DNA of 64,000 nucleotides from Massospora cicadina (Eukaryota; Entomophthoromycota; Entomophthoromycetes; Entomophthorales; Entomophthoraceae): assembly GCA_022478985.1 (NCBI GenBank), contig JAKSZP010009485.1:49475-113474 (forward strand), read 5' to 3'. The notes beneath the pieces are model-generated. The model was not told the DNA's origin, did no database searches, and saw nothing but the letters and a program-made list of their open reading frames with translations. The translations under genes were made by a program, and so were the position numbers. The number at the start of each line of letters is the position of its first letter. Positions within the stretch are counted from its first letter, which is position 1. This document shows positions 31,983 through 42,930 of the stretch, piece by piece.

Positions 31983-32280
31983 AAAAGAGTTCCCAAGGGA
32001 CTGCTGAACCATTAAGTTGGTTATGTCCTAATGATTTGATCAAGTCTGAAAAAAAGAACCTCTAAATCAATCTAGATGGTTAAGTCTTAAAAAGTAAGAC
32101 CTCTGAACCATAAAAAACTGGTAGGTCTAAGTATACCTAAGTAACAGTTTGAGGGAATAAAATAAAAAGATGGACCACTGAACAAAAACAGGGTCAAGTC
32201 CCATGGAAAAAAAGAAAGAAAATAAGATTGATAAAAATATTGGAAAAAAGATTATTAAAACTGCATAGAAAAACTGATAT
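31983..32280. repeat. Post-integrase spacer, duplicated inside Ty3-C
   Basis: GTTCCCAAGGGACTG ... CTGAACCATTAAGTTGGTTA ... GTAGGTCTAAGTATACC aligns with 28017-28164, continuing at 29945-30080 beyond the TRIM. The same pair occurs in the second Ty3-C copy (59437-59690 and 61630-61920). Confidence 0.7.
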
Positions 32281-32567
32281 ATTTTTTATAATTTTTTTTT
32301 ATTGATTATCCTCTATTTGAGGATGATTCCGTCTATGTCACCTCTTGGGTCAAGGGAGGATGTATTGCAGTAGGAGTGAATAAACCATCAAAATATATGT
32401 GAGATCAGATGCTAGAAAGGGCTAGACCTACACAAAACCAAGTTTGTTGAGTGGACGCAGATCCTTTTGAGAAAGCGACTAGGGAAATGAAATTGAGATA
32501 TCAGAAGAAGCCAAACGTGATACCCCAGAGTGGGGAGAAAAGCAACAGTACAAGAAGAGGCAGTCAG

Positions 32568-32661
32568 TTATAACCCTGAGTAATCTGGATATGGTACCAG
32601 AGCTGGAAGATTGGTCTTGAGCGCTTGCCAATGGGCTTTGTCAAGAGCACCAGACATATGG
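32568..32661 (-). pseudogene. Antisense gene of Ty3-C, C-terminal end
   Basis: Minus-strand frame ending at TAA (32568-32570). It is in frame with the minus-strand frame at 55954 across the Ty3-E insertion once one TATGG copy is discounted. The residues ALDKAHWQ match ILDEAHSQ near the end of the Ty3-G antisense frame. Function unknown. Confidence 0.6.
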
Positions 32662-33615
32662 TGTCAGAATTTCAGATGACCACATAATCCAACCTTTTAA
32701 GCGATTAATAGATTTGGAATTAAGTTATAATTAAAAAGGATCAGCAACAGAAGCTGATTGATGGGATTAACGTTGGGCATCATCCCCAATGATATTTGAG
32801 GCGCCAACTAATGTATTATCATTGAGCATCATCCCTGATGATATTTGAGCCCACTGACTGATGAGATTATTGTCAGGCATCATCCCCAATGAAATCAAGC
32901 AATAATTTGATATGGGAATAACACCCAATAGTCAAATTATAGGGAATTGTTCAGAGCGTAATGGATTGGAGTCATCAGTAACTACCTAAACGTTCAAATG
33001 CCAGAGGAAGAGTAGAATTGCCAACAGCCAAAACAATTGGTTTCAAGTTCCTAATACCAATTGTTTGGTTGCTGAAAACCTGAGGATTACACTGCCTAAG
33101 AAACACAAGGTAACGGTATCCAATGAGATTCAGTGCCTAACACTGAGGGTCTACCAGTATAAAAGCACAAATAATTCCAAGCGGACAGCTGAAAAGTTGT
33201 GTGACATTTCTAACTATAAAAACCCCAAATTATTTCCTATTAAAAACAGATTTAAACTTGATATTAACTAAGTTGTTTTAACATTGGTTGTATTAACATT
33301 ACATCTAAGAAAGAATGCAAGGATCAAATATCCTTAGGTTGTTACTATCAGATTTCTGCTTCGCTCTGCGTGAAGAGAATAGGGAAAGTGTTCTCTACCA
33401 GTACCAGAATATCTTCAAGATGAAGAAGCACCAGTTTAGCGTTGGACTTTTCACTTAACGTGGCTTGGGGATTCAACTCTAATAATAGTCTTCATACTAT
33501 TATTGCCCCAGTTACTCAATTTCAATCAAAAATAATGAACTCAAGGATCCAAGAATCTGTGCAGTTGAAATCTAGGGCTAGGAGCGAGCAACCAACCAAG
33601 CCAAAGATTTTAATA
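32662..33615 (+). repeat. Ty3-E 5' LTR
   Basis: 954 bp. Contains ATCATCCCCAATGATATTTG-type tandem motifs at about 32775-32890 (three near-copies, ~56 bp apart). Nearly identical to 62310-63261 and clearly less similar to its own 3' partner 55001-55953. Confidence 0.9.
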
Positions 33616-34671
33616 TTGGTGCTCACTACAGGGGGTAGTTGAGTTGTCAAAAGCCAATTTAATGATGTATTATAAGGAAGAGCTTCTGAAGCTCTGGGTG
33701 GAACTATAGGCTGTCAATCAAAATGTGCTAAGCTCAGCATCTCAAGCCAATGTTAGTACCTTAGAGGAGCATATGATCAAGGCGGAAGAGATGCTTGAAC
33801 AATTGGGATTGGTGAATAATGACCTGTGTGGAAAAGTTGCCTCTTTGAAGTGGATTGAGGGCAAACTTGTCACAGAAATTTTATTTCAAAAAACCAAATG
33901 GGAAGTGGATTGAGAATGCATCCGGTGGTTTCATGAGGAGATAACAAAAATGACCAAGCATATCAAGGAATTGGAAAAACACAAATGTGAGTGCAAACAA
34001 TTTAAAGCAAATGAGACAAAAGAAAAGGCATGTGAAATACCAATTGGAAGACCTCTCCGCCACAAAATATGCCTAAACCATTTGCTGGTGTGTCAGAAAT
34101 GACTCCTAAAGCCACTCCTATGGCTTCTCAAGTAGCTGGACCAGGATCTTCTATAAGTGGAGCAACCTTAGGAATTTCAAAATATGCTGAAATTGCCCAC
34201 CTTTCACTGGGATAACGCCCCAGAATTTTTCCACCTACTTGAGATGACCATGTTTGGCTATGCGGACCATCAAAAAGTGGTGACCATAATGAACTTCCTT
34301 AGCACTGACTGCCAAAATCTGGTGCTACCTCACCTCAATGGGGACAATTGGTTATACACGGAAGCAAAAGCAGCCATTATGTTGATGTTTGGAAGCCCTA
34401 CTTGGAAGGCGAATAATAAACAAGAGTTCATGGGTATCCAATTCCGCAAAGATGAGACCCTGGCTAGTTTTTATGACCAGTTTTACCAAAAAACCAAGAT
34501 CTTGGAAGGAGTGAATGTGTTGTCTGACTTTATTGCATGCCTAGCCATGCAGTTGGCACTTCATCCCTACTGAGAATTGCATCAGATTATGGTGGCAGCA
34601 CTAGTGACTCAAACAACGACCTCTCAGATGGTGGACCATCTGAAGATGCTTGAGACACGTTTGATGCTCCC
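33616..34671 (+). pseudogene. Ty3-E gag, N-terminal part
   Basis: A coiled-coil region (about 33725-34030: EEHMIKAEEMLEQL, KHIKELEKHK) is followed by a capsid-like domain (34184-34573: LPTFHWDNAPEFFHLLEM, FMGIQFRKDETLASFYDQFY), homologous to the Ty3-G capsid at 36940-37320. TGA stops interrupt at 33911 and 34571. Ty3-G inserted at 34671/34672. Confidence 0.78.
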
Positions 34672-35559
34672 TGTTGAGTAATTGACTGGACCTAATCGTC
34701 AGATATTTGATAGGGACACAATAATGTTAACATGCTTAACTTATTATGCATCATATCTGATATCAGTGATTATGGATCAGGTACATTCTAAGCTTATGCA
34801 AAGCTTAGGATCCGCGTCCTAGCAATTTTACTTAATAATATTTGACTATGATGACATGGGCTCAAGGGCTTTGTTGGTTAGGGCAGACTTAACATTAAGT
34901 TTTGACTTAATGACTTGGGCACATGGGCTTTGTTGGTCTATGTCAAAATTAGTTTTTAATGTCAGTTGAGTTTTTGATCAAATTAATTACTAATTAGTGA
35001 TATGAATCGCATTGGTATGTGCTGCCAATTGCTTGTGAAAGAGAATCAGTTCAGCTATTTGTAGACGCGTCCAAAACGCCATCTTGAGAATGATGACATT
35101 ATTTTACACTGACCCTGAGGCTGAGCAAGATGCCCTGAGTCAAAGTATTTGTAGACCCTCAAACGAACATTTTACGTGTTCCTCTGGCCAAGTGCCATTG
35201 AAAATGAGACGTCATGGGTAAGATGTGGTGAACATCAAACCCTATAAATTATCTCCTAGTTGATGCTAATAAATAACATTTAACTACTACCACTAGTTTA
35301 TAGTTTAACTTATAAGCTTTTTGTGTTTAATACTTTAAATTGTATTAAGTCAAGGATTTACTTGGGATCAGTAAGATAAGGGCAGCGTGCCATCGTCCAA
35401 GTAATGTCAGGGGGATACAAATTTGAAGTGCTATTACTCAGGAGGTGTATCTTAAATTATAGTCACCATCTAGTCTATTGCCATCATACAATAGATGTAC
35501 GAAACTCCATCACACTGCAGAAGAAGAACCAGCCATCTGAAGAGGACCAAAATTCAACA
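34672..35559 (+). repeat. Ty3-G 5' LTR
   Basis: 888 bp. Contains a palindromic AAGCTTATGCAAAGCTTAGG tract and a CTATAAATTATCTC promoter-like box at about 35251. Confidence 0.93.
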
Positions 35560-35579
35560 AGTGGCGCTCATGGCTGGGA

Positions 35580-37670
35580 ATGCAGATGGTGACCGCGCTG
35601 AGCAGGGGAGCAATCTTAATCAATTATTCAGAACCATCACCGGGCCCAATGGGAAATACTGAAATGACCGTGTCCCAGATTAATTGGGAGGATGTACCCA
35701 TTAATACCTACCCTGATGAACCCATTTCACCTGAAGAGCTGGAACGTCTTGAACAGCAGTTGTCAAGAGGGTATCAAATAGGACAAGGGCCCGCGGACAA
35801 TAGTAGCAATCCATTTTATCACCATTGGCAGCAAGATGTGTTGTGGATGAGATATCTAGCTCATCATAAATTAAGTGTAGCTCAGATCCAAAACAATTTA
35901 ATTGGGATAGAGAATATCGCCCAATACTTAATTAAATTCTAAATCCCACCTCTAGAAATTCTCAGATGACAATTGCCCGCCATCATGCAGCCATTACCAA
36001 GTTGGTAAACTTATCATGCAATTCCAGCCAGGCGGGCCAAATTTTAAAAGAGCGATTGGAAGTCAACTTCACTGAGGTACGTTCAAGTTTGGAGGCAAAT
36101 TATAATTTATCCACTTGGGCTAATGACTGGGTAGCAGAATTAGCACAAGAGCTAAATGACAGATTGCATCCCATCTTTGACAATTTCTTAGAGAAAAGAG
36201 GAGTCACCAAATCTTGGGTCAGCAATATCACTCAGACTTCTATTAATGCTTCATAGTTCATGAGGCTTAATTACAAAGCCCAAGAGGTGCAGTTAAACCA
36301 TAACGATGAATTTTGTGACGGTATCAACGTCTGAGCACCCAAATTTAGCATATGAAGGATGAATACACCGGAAAAATCAATTACTGGCAAACACAATTTG
36401 AGGGCCAATGGGCAAAAAATGAAAAAATAAAGACTCTATTGTTTGTCTTAATCTATAGATCAATAATCTCAATGATGATGTTACTGCTATTCTTGAGTCA
36501 AACAATAATCTCCATGGAGAATTAAACCAGTTCAAGAAGGCAATAAAAGAAAAGGACCAAGTGATTTTTACCTTGCAACTACAAGCTACTAGCTTGAATG
36601 AGGAAATTGCGAAATTAAAGTTAAAAAACTGAAATTGTGTCAATTGGGAAAACAAAAGCAACGATCAAATTTGAGCTCTGGATGATGGACGTTGTCAGTG
36701 TGCTACAAACCACTTGAGTAGAAATTCTTCCAAATATTATGAGGACAAAGCTTCAGAAATAGCTACTAAAACGGATGCTGGGCCACATCAACAAATGCCT
36801 AGCAATATGGTTTCTTTGGCCAACCCTAACATCTCAAACTGGGATACAATGCCTCAGCGCCCTAGTACGCCTGGCTCTAGTCAATAAATAAGTAATTATG
36901 ATAACCAGGAACGGGGAAGCAATAATTATAAACCAGCAAACCTGCCTGCTTTTGACAAGAATGGAAGTATTACCACATTTGTCAAACACTTTGAAATGGC
37001 CATGTATGGGGCCAGTGACTGTAACAAAGCAGCCACTATAATTAACTGCTTGGATGAGTGGAGCATTGAGTTGATTGTGCCTCACATTAACAAAAACACA
37101 ACATATGCTGAAGTCAAGGAGGCTGTGCTTCATGAATTTGGAGGTCCAGAATGAATGTCAACCAGAAAATCTAAGTTTATGAACATTTGCTTTAAAAGAG
37201 ATGAAGCAATTGAGAAATTTGCAGATTGATTCTATTGTGAAGCTCAAGTTCTCCTAGGCGCATGGGCTATGGTCGATTTTGATGCTAAGATTGCACTAGA
37301 ACATGCAGTAGAACCTTACCCAAAATTTTAAACACTTTATTACCTGCTTTCGTGCAAAACCTTGCAACATCTGAATTGGTTGATTATTTGCGCAGATGCT
37401 CAAAAAATTATGTCCCTCCTAATACTGGGTACAGATCAGGACCTGCTGTCTCTCCTGGAAAGCCCTTTGAAACCAATAAGAAGATTGACAGTAATCCACC
37501 TGTAAAAAATGAGAAAAACTTAAATATGAGAGCCCCACAGCCAATGAGTGAGATTACTTGCTTTAATTGCAATTGTAAAGGTCACTTTGCTTCCCGATGC
37601 CATCAGCAAAATGTCAATGTAGTCCTTCCTGATACCGTGCAGAAGGAGGGAAAAGAACAAGCACAATAGA
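35580..37670 (+). pseudogene. Ty3-G gag with CCHC zinc knuckle
   Basis: An N-terminal acidic segment (35580-35942: SPEELERLEQQLSRGYQ) is followed by helical regions and then the capsid (36940-37320: NLPAFDKNGSITTFVKHFEM). A zinc knuckle C-x2-C-x4-H-x4-C lies at 37559-37600 (CFNCNCKGHFASRC). It is broken by stops and frame changes at about 35940, 36254, 36610-36890, 37150 and 37230. Role in relatives: forms the virus-like particle and binds the element RNA. Confidence 0.82.
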
Positions 37671-37686
37671 GCGTCCCGCATCTATT

Positions 37687-38390
37687 GTGCCTAAGACACC
37701 AGTCCTACCTGATCGACAAGAAAACTCTGGCCATGGGGCCTTGTTTAACAATGAAAACGATTCTATTTTATTATCAAATGAAGATTCTTTGAACGTACAT
37801 GTGGTAACTCGCTCACAGAGTAAGGTTGTCATACCTGAAGCCTCTGAAGTAGTCACTAAACCCTATGTGCAGCAAATACTTGAGAATATTCCAGCTGAAG
37901 GGCTGAGCAATGCAGCAGATACCCCAAGCCTGAAAGGGGTCAATATACCAATGCCAAATGACACATTAATCAATTTTGTCCCAGGATTAGAGATACTCTG
38001 AAGCACACTCTTAAGTTCCTGGATTCTTCCCATATTCACTTAGCAAACTCTATTGATTCTTACTACTCTGAGTGCACTTATATGGACATCCTGGTCAACA
38101 AGATCAGAGCTGTAGCTATTTCTGATAGTGGAGCACCTGTAAACATTGTTTCCACGAAGCTGGTTAAGAAATTGAAAATAGTTCCAGACATTGACCATCA
38201 TCAAGAATATGGGACCACAGGCCTTAACAGCACTAAGAGTAAAGGAGCTTACAGCACTTTGCCACTGCGATTTGGAGCTTTGGTAGTAGCCGCACCCACT
38301 ATAGTGCTTCCAAACGCCAATTATGACATATTAATTGGAACTAGTTTTTTTAAGGACCTATGGGATCTCATGCAATTTTAAAGAAAATGT
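37687..38390 (+). pseudogene. Ty3-G aspartic protease with acidic linker
   Basis: The linker frame (37687-38001) is followed by the protease frame (38082-38381) with the active site ISDSGAPVNIVS (Asp codon 38124). This is DSG rather than DTG, as also in Ty3-E. The second half has LRFGALVVAAPTIVLPNANY then DILIGTSF, typical of retropepsins in Ty3 elements. Confidence 0.82.
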
Positions 38391-38899
38391 CTTGACGATA
38401 TTGGGCCAATCACTTCCAATTTATTACTCTCACAACGATACAAAGACCACAATCCATCATAGAAAGTTTTATCAATATCTTATGCTGACAGGATAATACC
38501 AGTAGAATATATTCAGCGGGGGAAATTGAAGCTTCCCCATGCCAACCACCATAAACAAAAATTGAGAAATACCTCTACATGTGAATAAGGATGCGACAAT
38601 AGCTCCAGGCCATCAACTGGTTATGAGGACTGGGACCACACTGGATATTCCAGAAGGACTATATGGGGAGGTTGTATCCCCGTGGCATCATTCTCAAATG
38701 GAACCTAGTGTGGCGCCTGGAATACTTATACCGGGGCACAGAGAGATTGATGTCTTACTAGCAACGTTGACCAGCTGAAATATTAAGGTCAAGAAATATC
38801 AAGTAGTCGCTTTTGTGCATCTGTTTCTGAGGGACAAGTTAAAATCAGCTGTCAAATTTGGTGACTTATCCAAGTTCAGCTTACCAACTGAAACCCTTA

Positions 38900-40320
38900 A
38901 GGCACATACTGTAATTTCTTGAGAATTGTTTACCAGATTATCAGAACAACAGAAGGATGAAGCACTAGAGTTGTTTGAATGATACTCCGAAATTTTTGCC
39001 AAAGATGACCAAGATTTAAGTTGTGCAAAAGGAGTACAGCATTTTGTTGATACTGGGGACCATATGCCTATTAAAATGAGGCCAATTTGACGCCCCAGGG
39101 CTAGTGATGAAATAGTCAGTGAAGAGCTAGACAAATTGTTGAAAAGTGGAATGATAGTGCTATCCAAAAGCCCATGGGCCAGCCCTGTTTAAATCGTAAA
39201 GAAAAAGATTGCAGAAATTGAGTTGTGATTGATTATTGATGCCTCAATGCCATTAGAAAAGATTTGAATCTGTTGCCCAGAATTGATGATGCTCTGGACC
39301 GTCTGGGAGGGGCGAAGTATTTTACCACAATGGACCTCATCTCAGGATATTGACAAATTGAGCTGCCACCAGAGGAGCAGGAAAAGTGCGCAATGATTGC
39401 TGCTCAAGGGGTTTTTCAACTGACACACATGCCACAGGGGCTGTGTAACGCGCCAGCAACCTTTCAGCATGCACTGGACACGATTTTGGGGGACCTTAAA
39501 TTGTCCTGCGTTCTGGTGTACCTAGATGACATCAATGTCTTTTTTCAAACATTTTTTGAACATCTGGAGCACCTTGAACAAGTGTTCAAACAGCTGTTGA
39601 AGGCCAATCTGAAGATAGAACCTAGAAAATGTCAATTCTTTAAAGAACAATTGGAATACCTCAGGTTCATCATTGATTCCAAGGGCTTGCAGCCTCAGCC
39701 TCAAAAGGTGGAGGCGATTAACAATATGCAACCTCCGATGAGTATGAGAGATGTTCAAGTGTTCTTAGGCATGGTAGGATACTATTGAAGATTTGTAGAA
39801 GGGTTTCAAAGATTGCTGAGCCTCTATTCCACTTACTACAAGGAGGAGTTCATTTTTGCTGGGCAGAGTAATGCCAACAAGCCTTTGAGGCTTTGAAAAA
39901 CAAAATGAGCTTGGCGCCTATCCTTCAATATCCCAATATCAGCAAGCCTTTTATCATACAAACTGACGCCTCATTGACTGCGATTGGTGGTGTGCTATTG
40001 CAGATTGAGGATGATGGTGAGGAGCATCCAGTTGCTTATTGCAGCAGGACACTGAATAAGCATGAGAGTAATTATACGGTGACTGAAAGAGAATGTTTGG
40101 CTGTCATCTATGTTTGTACACAATTTTGGGTTTACATTCATGGCACTAAGTTTCAAGTAGTGACAGATCACAGCTCACTATGATGGCTCCACAATCTCAA
40201 GGAACCTGAAGGACAATTAGCCCGCTGGGCCCTAATGTTACAAGTGTACAATTATAAAATCATTCATAGAGCTGGAGCGGCCCATCAAAATGCAGATGGA
40301 CTATCATGACTTCCTATTGT
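38900..40320 (+). pseudogene. Ty3-G reverse transcriptase and RNase H
   Basis: Fingers and early palm at about 39000-39390 with TGA and TAA stops, then an open frame 39393-39788: FQLTHMPQGLCNAPATFQHAL and the intact catalytic YLDD (39519-39530). A TGA follows GMVGYY where relatives have Arg (YYRRF), and another TGA sits at the Trp of YWQIEL (39350). RNase H (39893-40183): IIQTDASLTAIGGVLL, TERECLAVIYV, VVTDHSSL; it continues to about 40310 with NADGLS. Confidence 0.9.
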
Positions 40321-41547
40321 AGCTGTCCTGAGCAGTTTGGCTGATGAGCTTCATGAAAAAATGATTACCTGAAAGTATGGAGATGAGCCACCTGAAGTTC
40401 AAAAAGTGATCAAAAAAGCATTAATTGACACCAAATATTGAAATGGAGTTTTATACAAGCTTAAGCCTGAAGGGCAATGTCAAATTTTCCTAAAACCTTC
40501 CAACCAAATGGAGATTATTACACAAGCACACAAGGCCATCAGACGTGGGCGAATGACCAAGACACTAGAATTAATTCAATCCAGTTACTATTGGGATTCC
40601 ATGCAATTTAATATTTAAGATGTGCTCAATAAATGTCACATATGCCAAATTGCAAAACCTATGAAGTCAGATGTGAAATATCGTTTGATCAAACCCAACT
40701 GGGCCTGGCATAACATGTCAATTGATGTAATTGGCCCTTTGCCTGTGAGTAGTCTAGGCAACAAATACATAATTGTTGCTATCAAATATCTGACAAAATG
40801 GGTGGAAGAAAAAGCAATTTGAATTGTTGGGGCTCTAAATACTGCCAAGTTCATTATGGATAATATTATTTATAAGCACGGATGCCCCCAGAAGATCTTG
40901 ACGGACAATGGCATGAATTTTACTGCCCAAATGGTACATTGGTTAAATGAGTTGATGTCTATCAAAGGAGAGTTGTCAACACCATACCATCCTGAGACTA
41001 ATGGTATGGTAGAGCGAGTGAATGGCACTTTAGTCAGCATTTTACGCAAAAACGCAGCCTTGGCGCCTTCACAATGGGCAACTTCAATTAGTGATACCAT
41101 GTTTGCATACAATATTGGACACCACAGCAGCACAGGCCACTCTACATTTCAACTTCTGTATGGTAGAAAGCCCACTCTGCCTCAGTTATTATATTCAGTA
41201 CTCAGTTCAACCAATGCAATTAACCCAAATAATTATGTTGAGCAACTAGCGAAGACCCTAATCAAGTTGCAATCTGAAGCTTATCAAAACGTGATTAGTT
41301 GAAAAACTATTCAGAAGAGCTATGACGATGCTAAACGAGCTATGGTGACTAAGTTCAAGGAAGGAGATTTAGTAGTATATTGTGACACTCATAGCGCAGG
41401 CCGCACGCACAAGCTAGCCTCGCTTTGGAAGGGTCCATTTATTATATTGGAGAAATTTTCTGAAGATGTATATACCATTAAGGATCAAGGCAGCTGGGTT
41501 TTGATTTGAGTACACGCCAAGTTCCTTCGTCCATATCATAAAGAATA
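40321..41547 (+). pseudogene. Ty3-G integrase
   Basis: Zinc-binding part at about 40530-40660 (HKAIRRG ... CHICQ). Catalytic core: SIDVIGPLP (40718), LTDNGMNF (Asp codon 40904), GMVERVNGT (Glu codon 41012). Then FAYNIGHHSSTG and LLYGRKPTLP. The C-terminal domain (DLVVYCDTHSAG, LASLWKGPFIIL) ends at about 41547 with FLRPYHKE. TGA at 40819-40821, 41300-41302 and about 41507. No chromodomain follows. Confidence 0.88.
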
Positions 41548-41982
41548 ATAATACAAAAAGAAAAAAAGAGAAGAAAAAAAGAAAAAATTAATTAAAAAAT
41601 TGGATATAATATATAAATAATTAAAAATAATTAAGAGAAAAAAATAAATGAAAGCCATAGAGTTTAATTTATTGATTTGATGCCTCACTGGCATTAGAAC
41701 TAGGTACCCCTTCTTCAGTAGGGGGAGGAGAGTGCAATTAAACCAGAGAAGCCTGTAGTGGAATTGGTGATGCGGATCTAATACAAGTCCCAACTATCTA
41801 GACCCTGTCAGAGATGTGCCAAACCCAAGAAAGCTCATCACCAGGAACGCTGGCCCTGTTGGCTTAGGAAAGGCCATCAAAATAAAGGGAAAGACCATTG
41901 GAAGGGACTTCGGAATAGGAGGGAAAGGTTTGACTCAGGAGTAAATGCCGCAGAAAGGAAGATACAATTGGCAAGAAGGCTC
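41548..41982. other. Ty3-G post-integrase spacer
   Basis: A purine-rich A/G stretch (41550-41660) typical of the spacer after integrase in this group, then non-coding sequence up to the antisense gene. Confidence 0.5.
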
Positions 41983-42621
41983 TCAAGGCAGGGGTAAACA
42001 GAGGGAGAATTCTTTCGTGCAAAACATTTGTGAATGGGCCTCATCTAATATCCTGCACAATTCAGGCACAGTATTGGTGGGAAGCGAGGAAGGAGGGAAG
42101 CAAATGCACACACCCAAAAGAGCCATCTGGGAAACATACTTCTCAGGAAGCCCCTTTTCCAAGCTTTTGCAAAGGGCTCAGTATAACACCAGGATGCGCC
42201 GATCCTTTGAAGTCTGAGTCTTGAGGCCCAATGAGATGTAAAAATTGGTATGTACTGAAGCAGGTTTGCACCAAAGCCTAGCAACTGAGTTAGAAAAAAT
42301 AAGTGCCTGGTTGGCCTCAAAAATGTTGTATGCGGCAACCTCAGGACCAGTAGCAAGTGTGGATGACAAGTAGGCGTTCACAAGCTCTGACATCAAATTG
42401 AGCTCAAGACCCAATGAAGTCACACTGCCCGCATGTAAAGAGAAAGCAAGATTCTTAGATGTGAAGATGCTAAAAAGGGAAAACAAGAAGTTCAGAAGAA
42501 GAACCTCATCCAAAGAAAATTGGTGTTGGATCAGGGTTTCTTGGGACTGAACAGCTTCAGAAGGCCAAAGAGATAAAGAATAGTCAAAAGGGGATCCCGC
42601 TCGACCCATTGGGATGTTCAT
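41983..42621 (-). pseudogene. Antisense gene of Ty3-G (aORF), unknown protein
   Basis: A minus-strand frame between integrase and the 3' LTR: 212 codons from ATG 42621 to TGA 41983-41985, interrupted once by an in-frame TGA at 42178-42180. Key segments: SPFDYS, FSLDEVLLLNFLF, a Leu/Phe-rich stretch, EVAAYNIFEANQAL, EKYVSQMALLGV, PPSLLP and ILDEAHSQ near the end. The same order is found in the Ty3-C antisense frame (SPFADTF, LLLEFLF, DIAAYALHFAGQVL, HKYLPLMALIGG, LPSSIP, ALDKAHWQ). Predicted mostly helical, without signal peptide, zinc knuckle or catalytic motif. Antisense genes at this position are known in some plant Ty3 elements; this family is not one I recognise. Confidence 0.65.
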
Positions 42622-42836
42622 CTAACAATACTTGAAGCCATGAGGGCTAGTTCAGGTTCATCAATTGGTGTTATTGCAGCAGGATGTGAAGCCAAACTCT
42701 CTAGTACTGTGGAAGCATAGCTGGTCGACCCAGCTTGAGGAATCATGAGCAACACGCCCAAGTTGACTATAGTGTACTACATGGACTTGCTTAGCCTTAG
42801 GAAGGCTCATCTGTCTGAGGTAGAAAGGCTATCAAG

Positions 42837-42852
42837 ATAATGTTTGTACTTT
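42837..42852. repeat. LINE target-site duplication, left copy
   Basis: ATAATGTTTGTACTTT, repeated exactly at 49303-49318. Confidence 0.93.
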
Positions 42853-42930
42853 TTTTTTTTTTTTTTAGTACTAGATGGTCCCAACCCAAGGGGGGGATTC
42901 ATCGATGTTTATTGAATTACGCCTGGGCTC

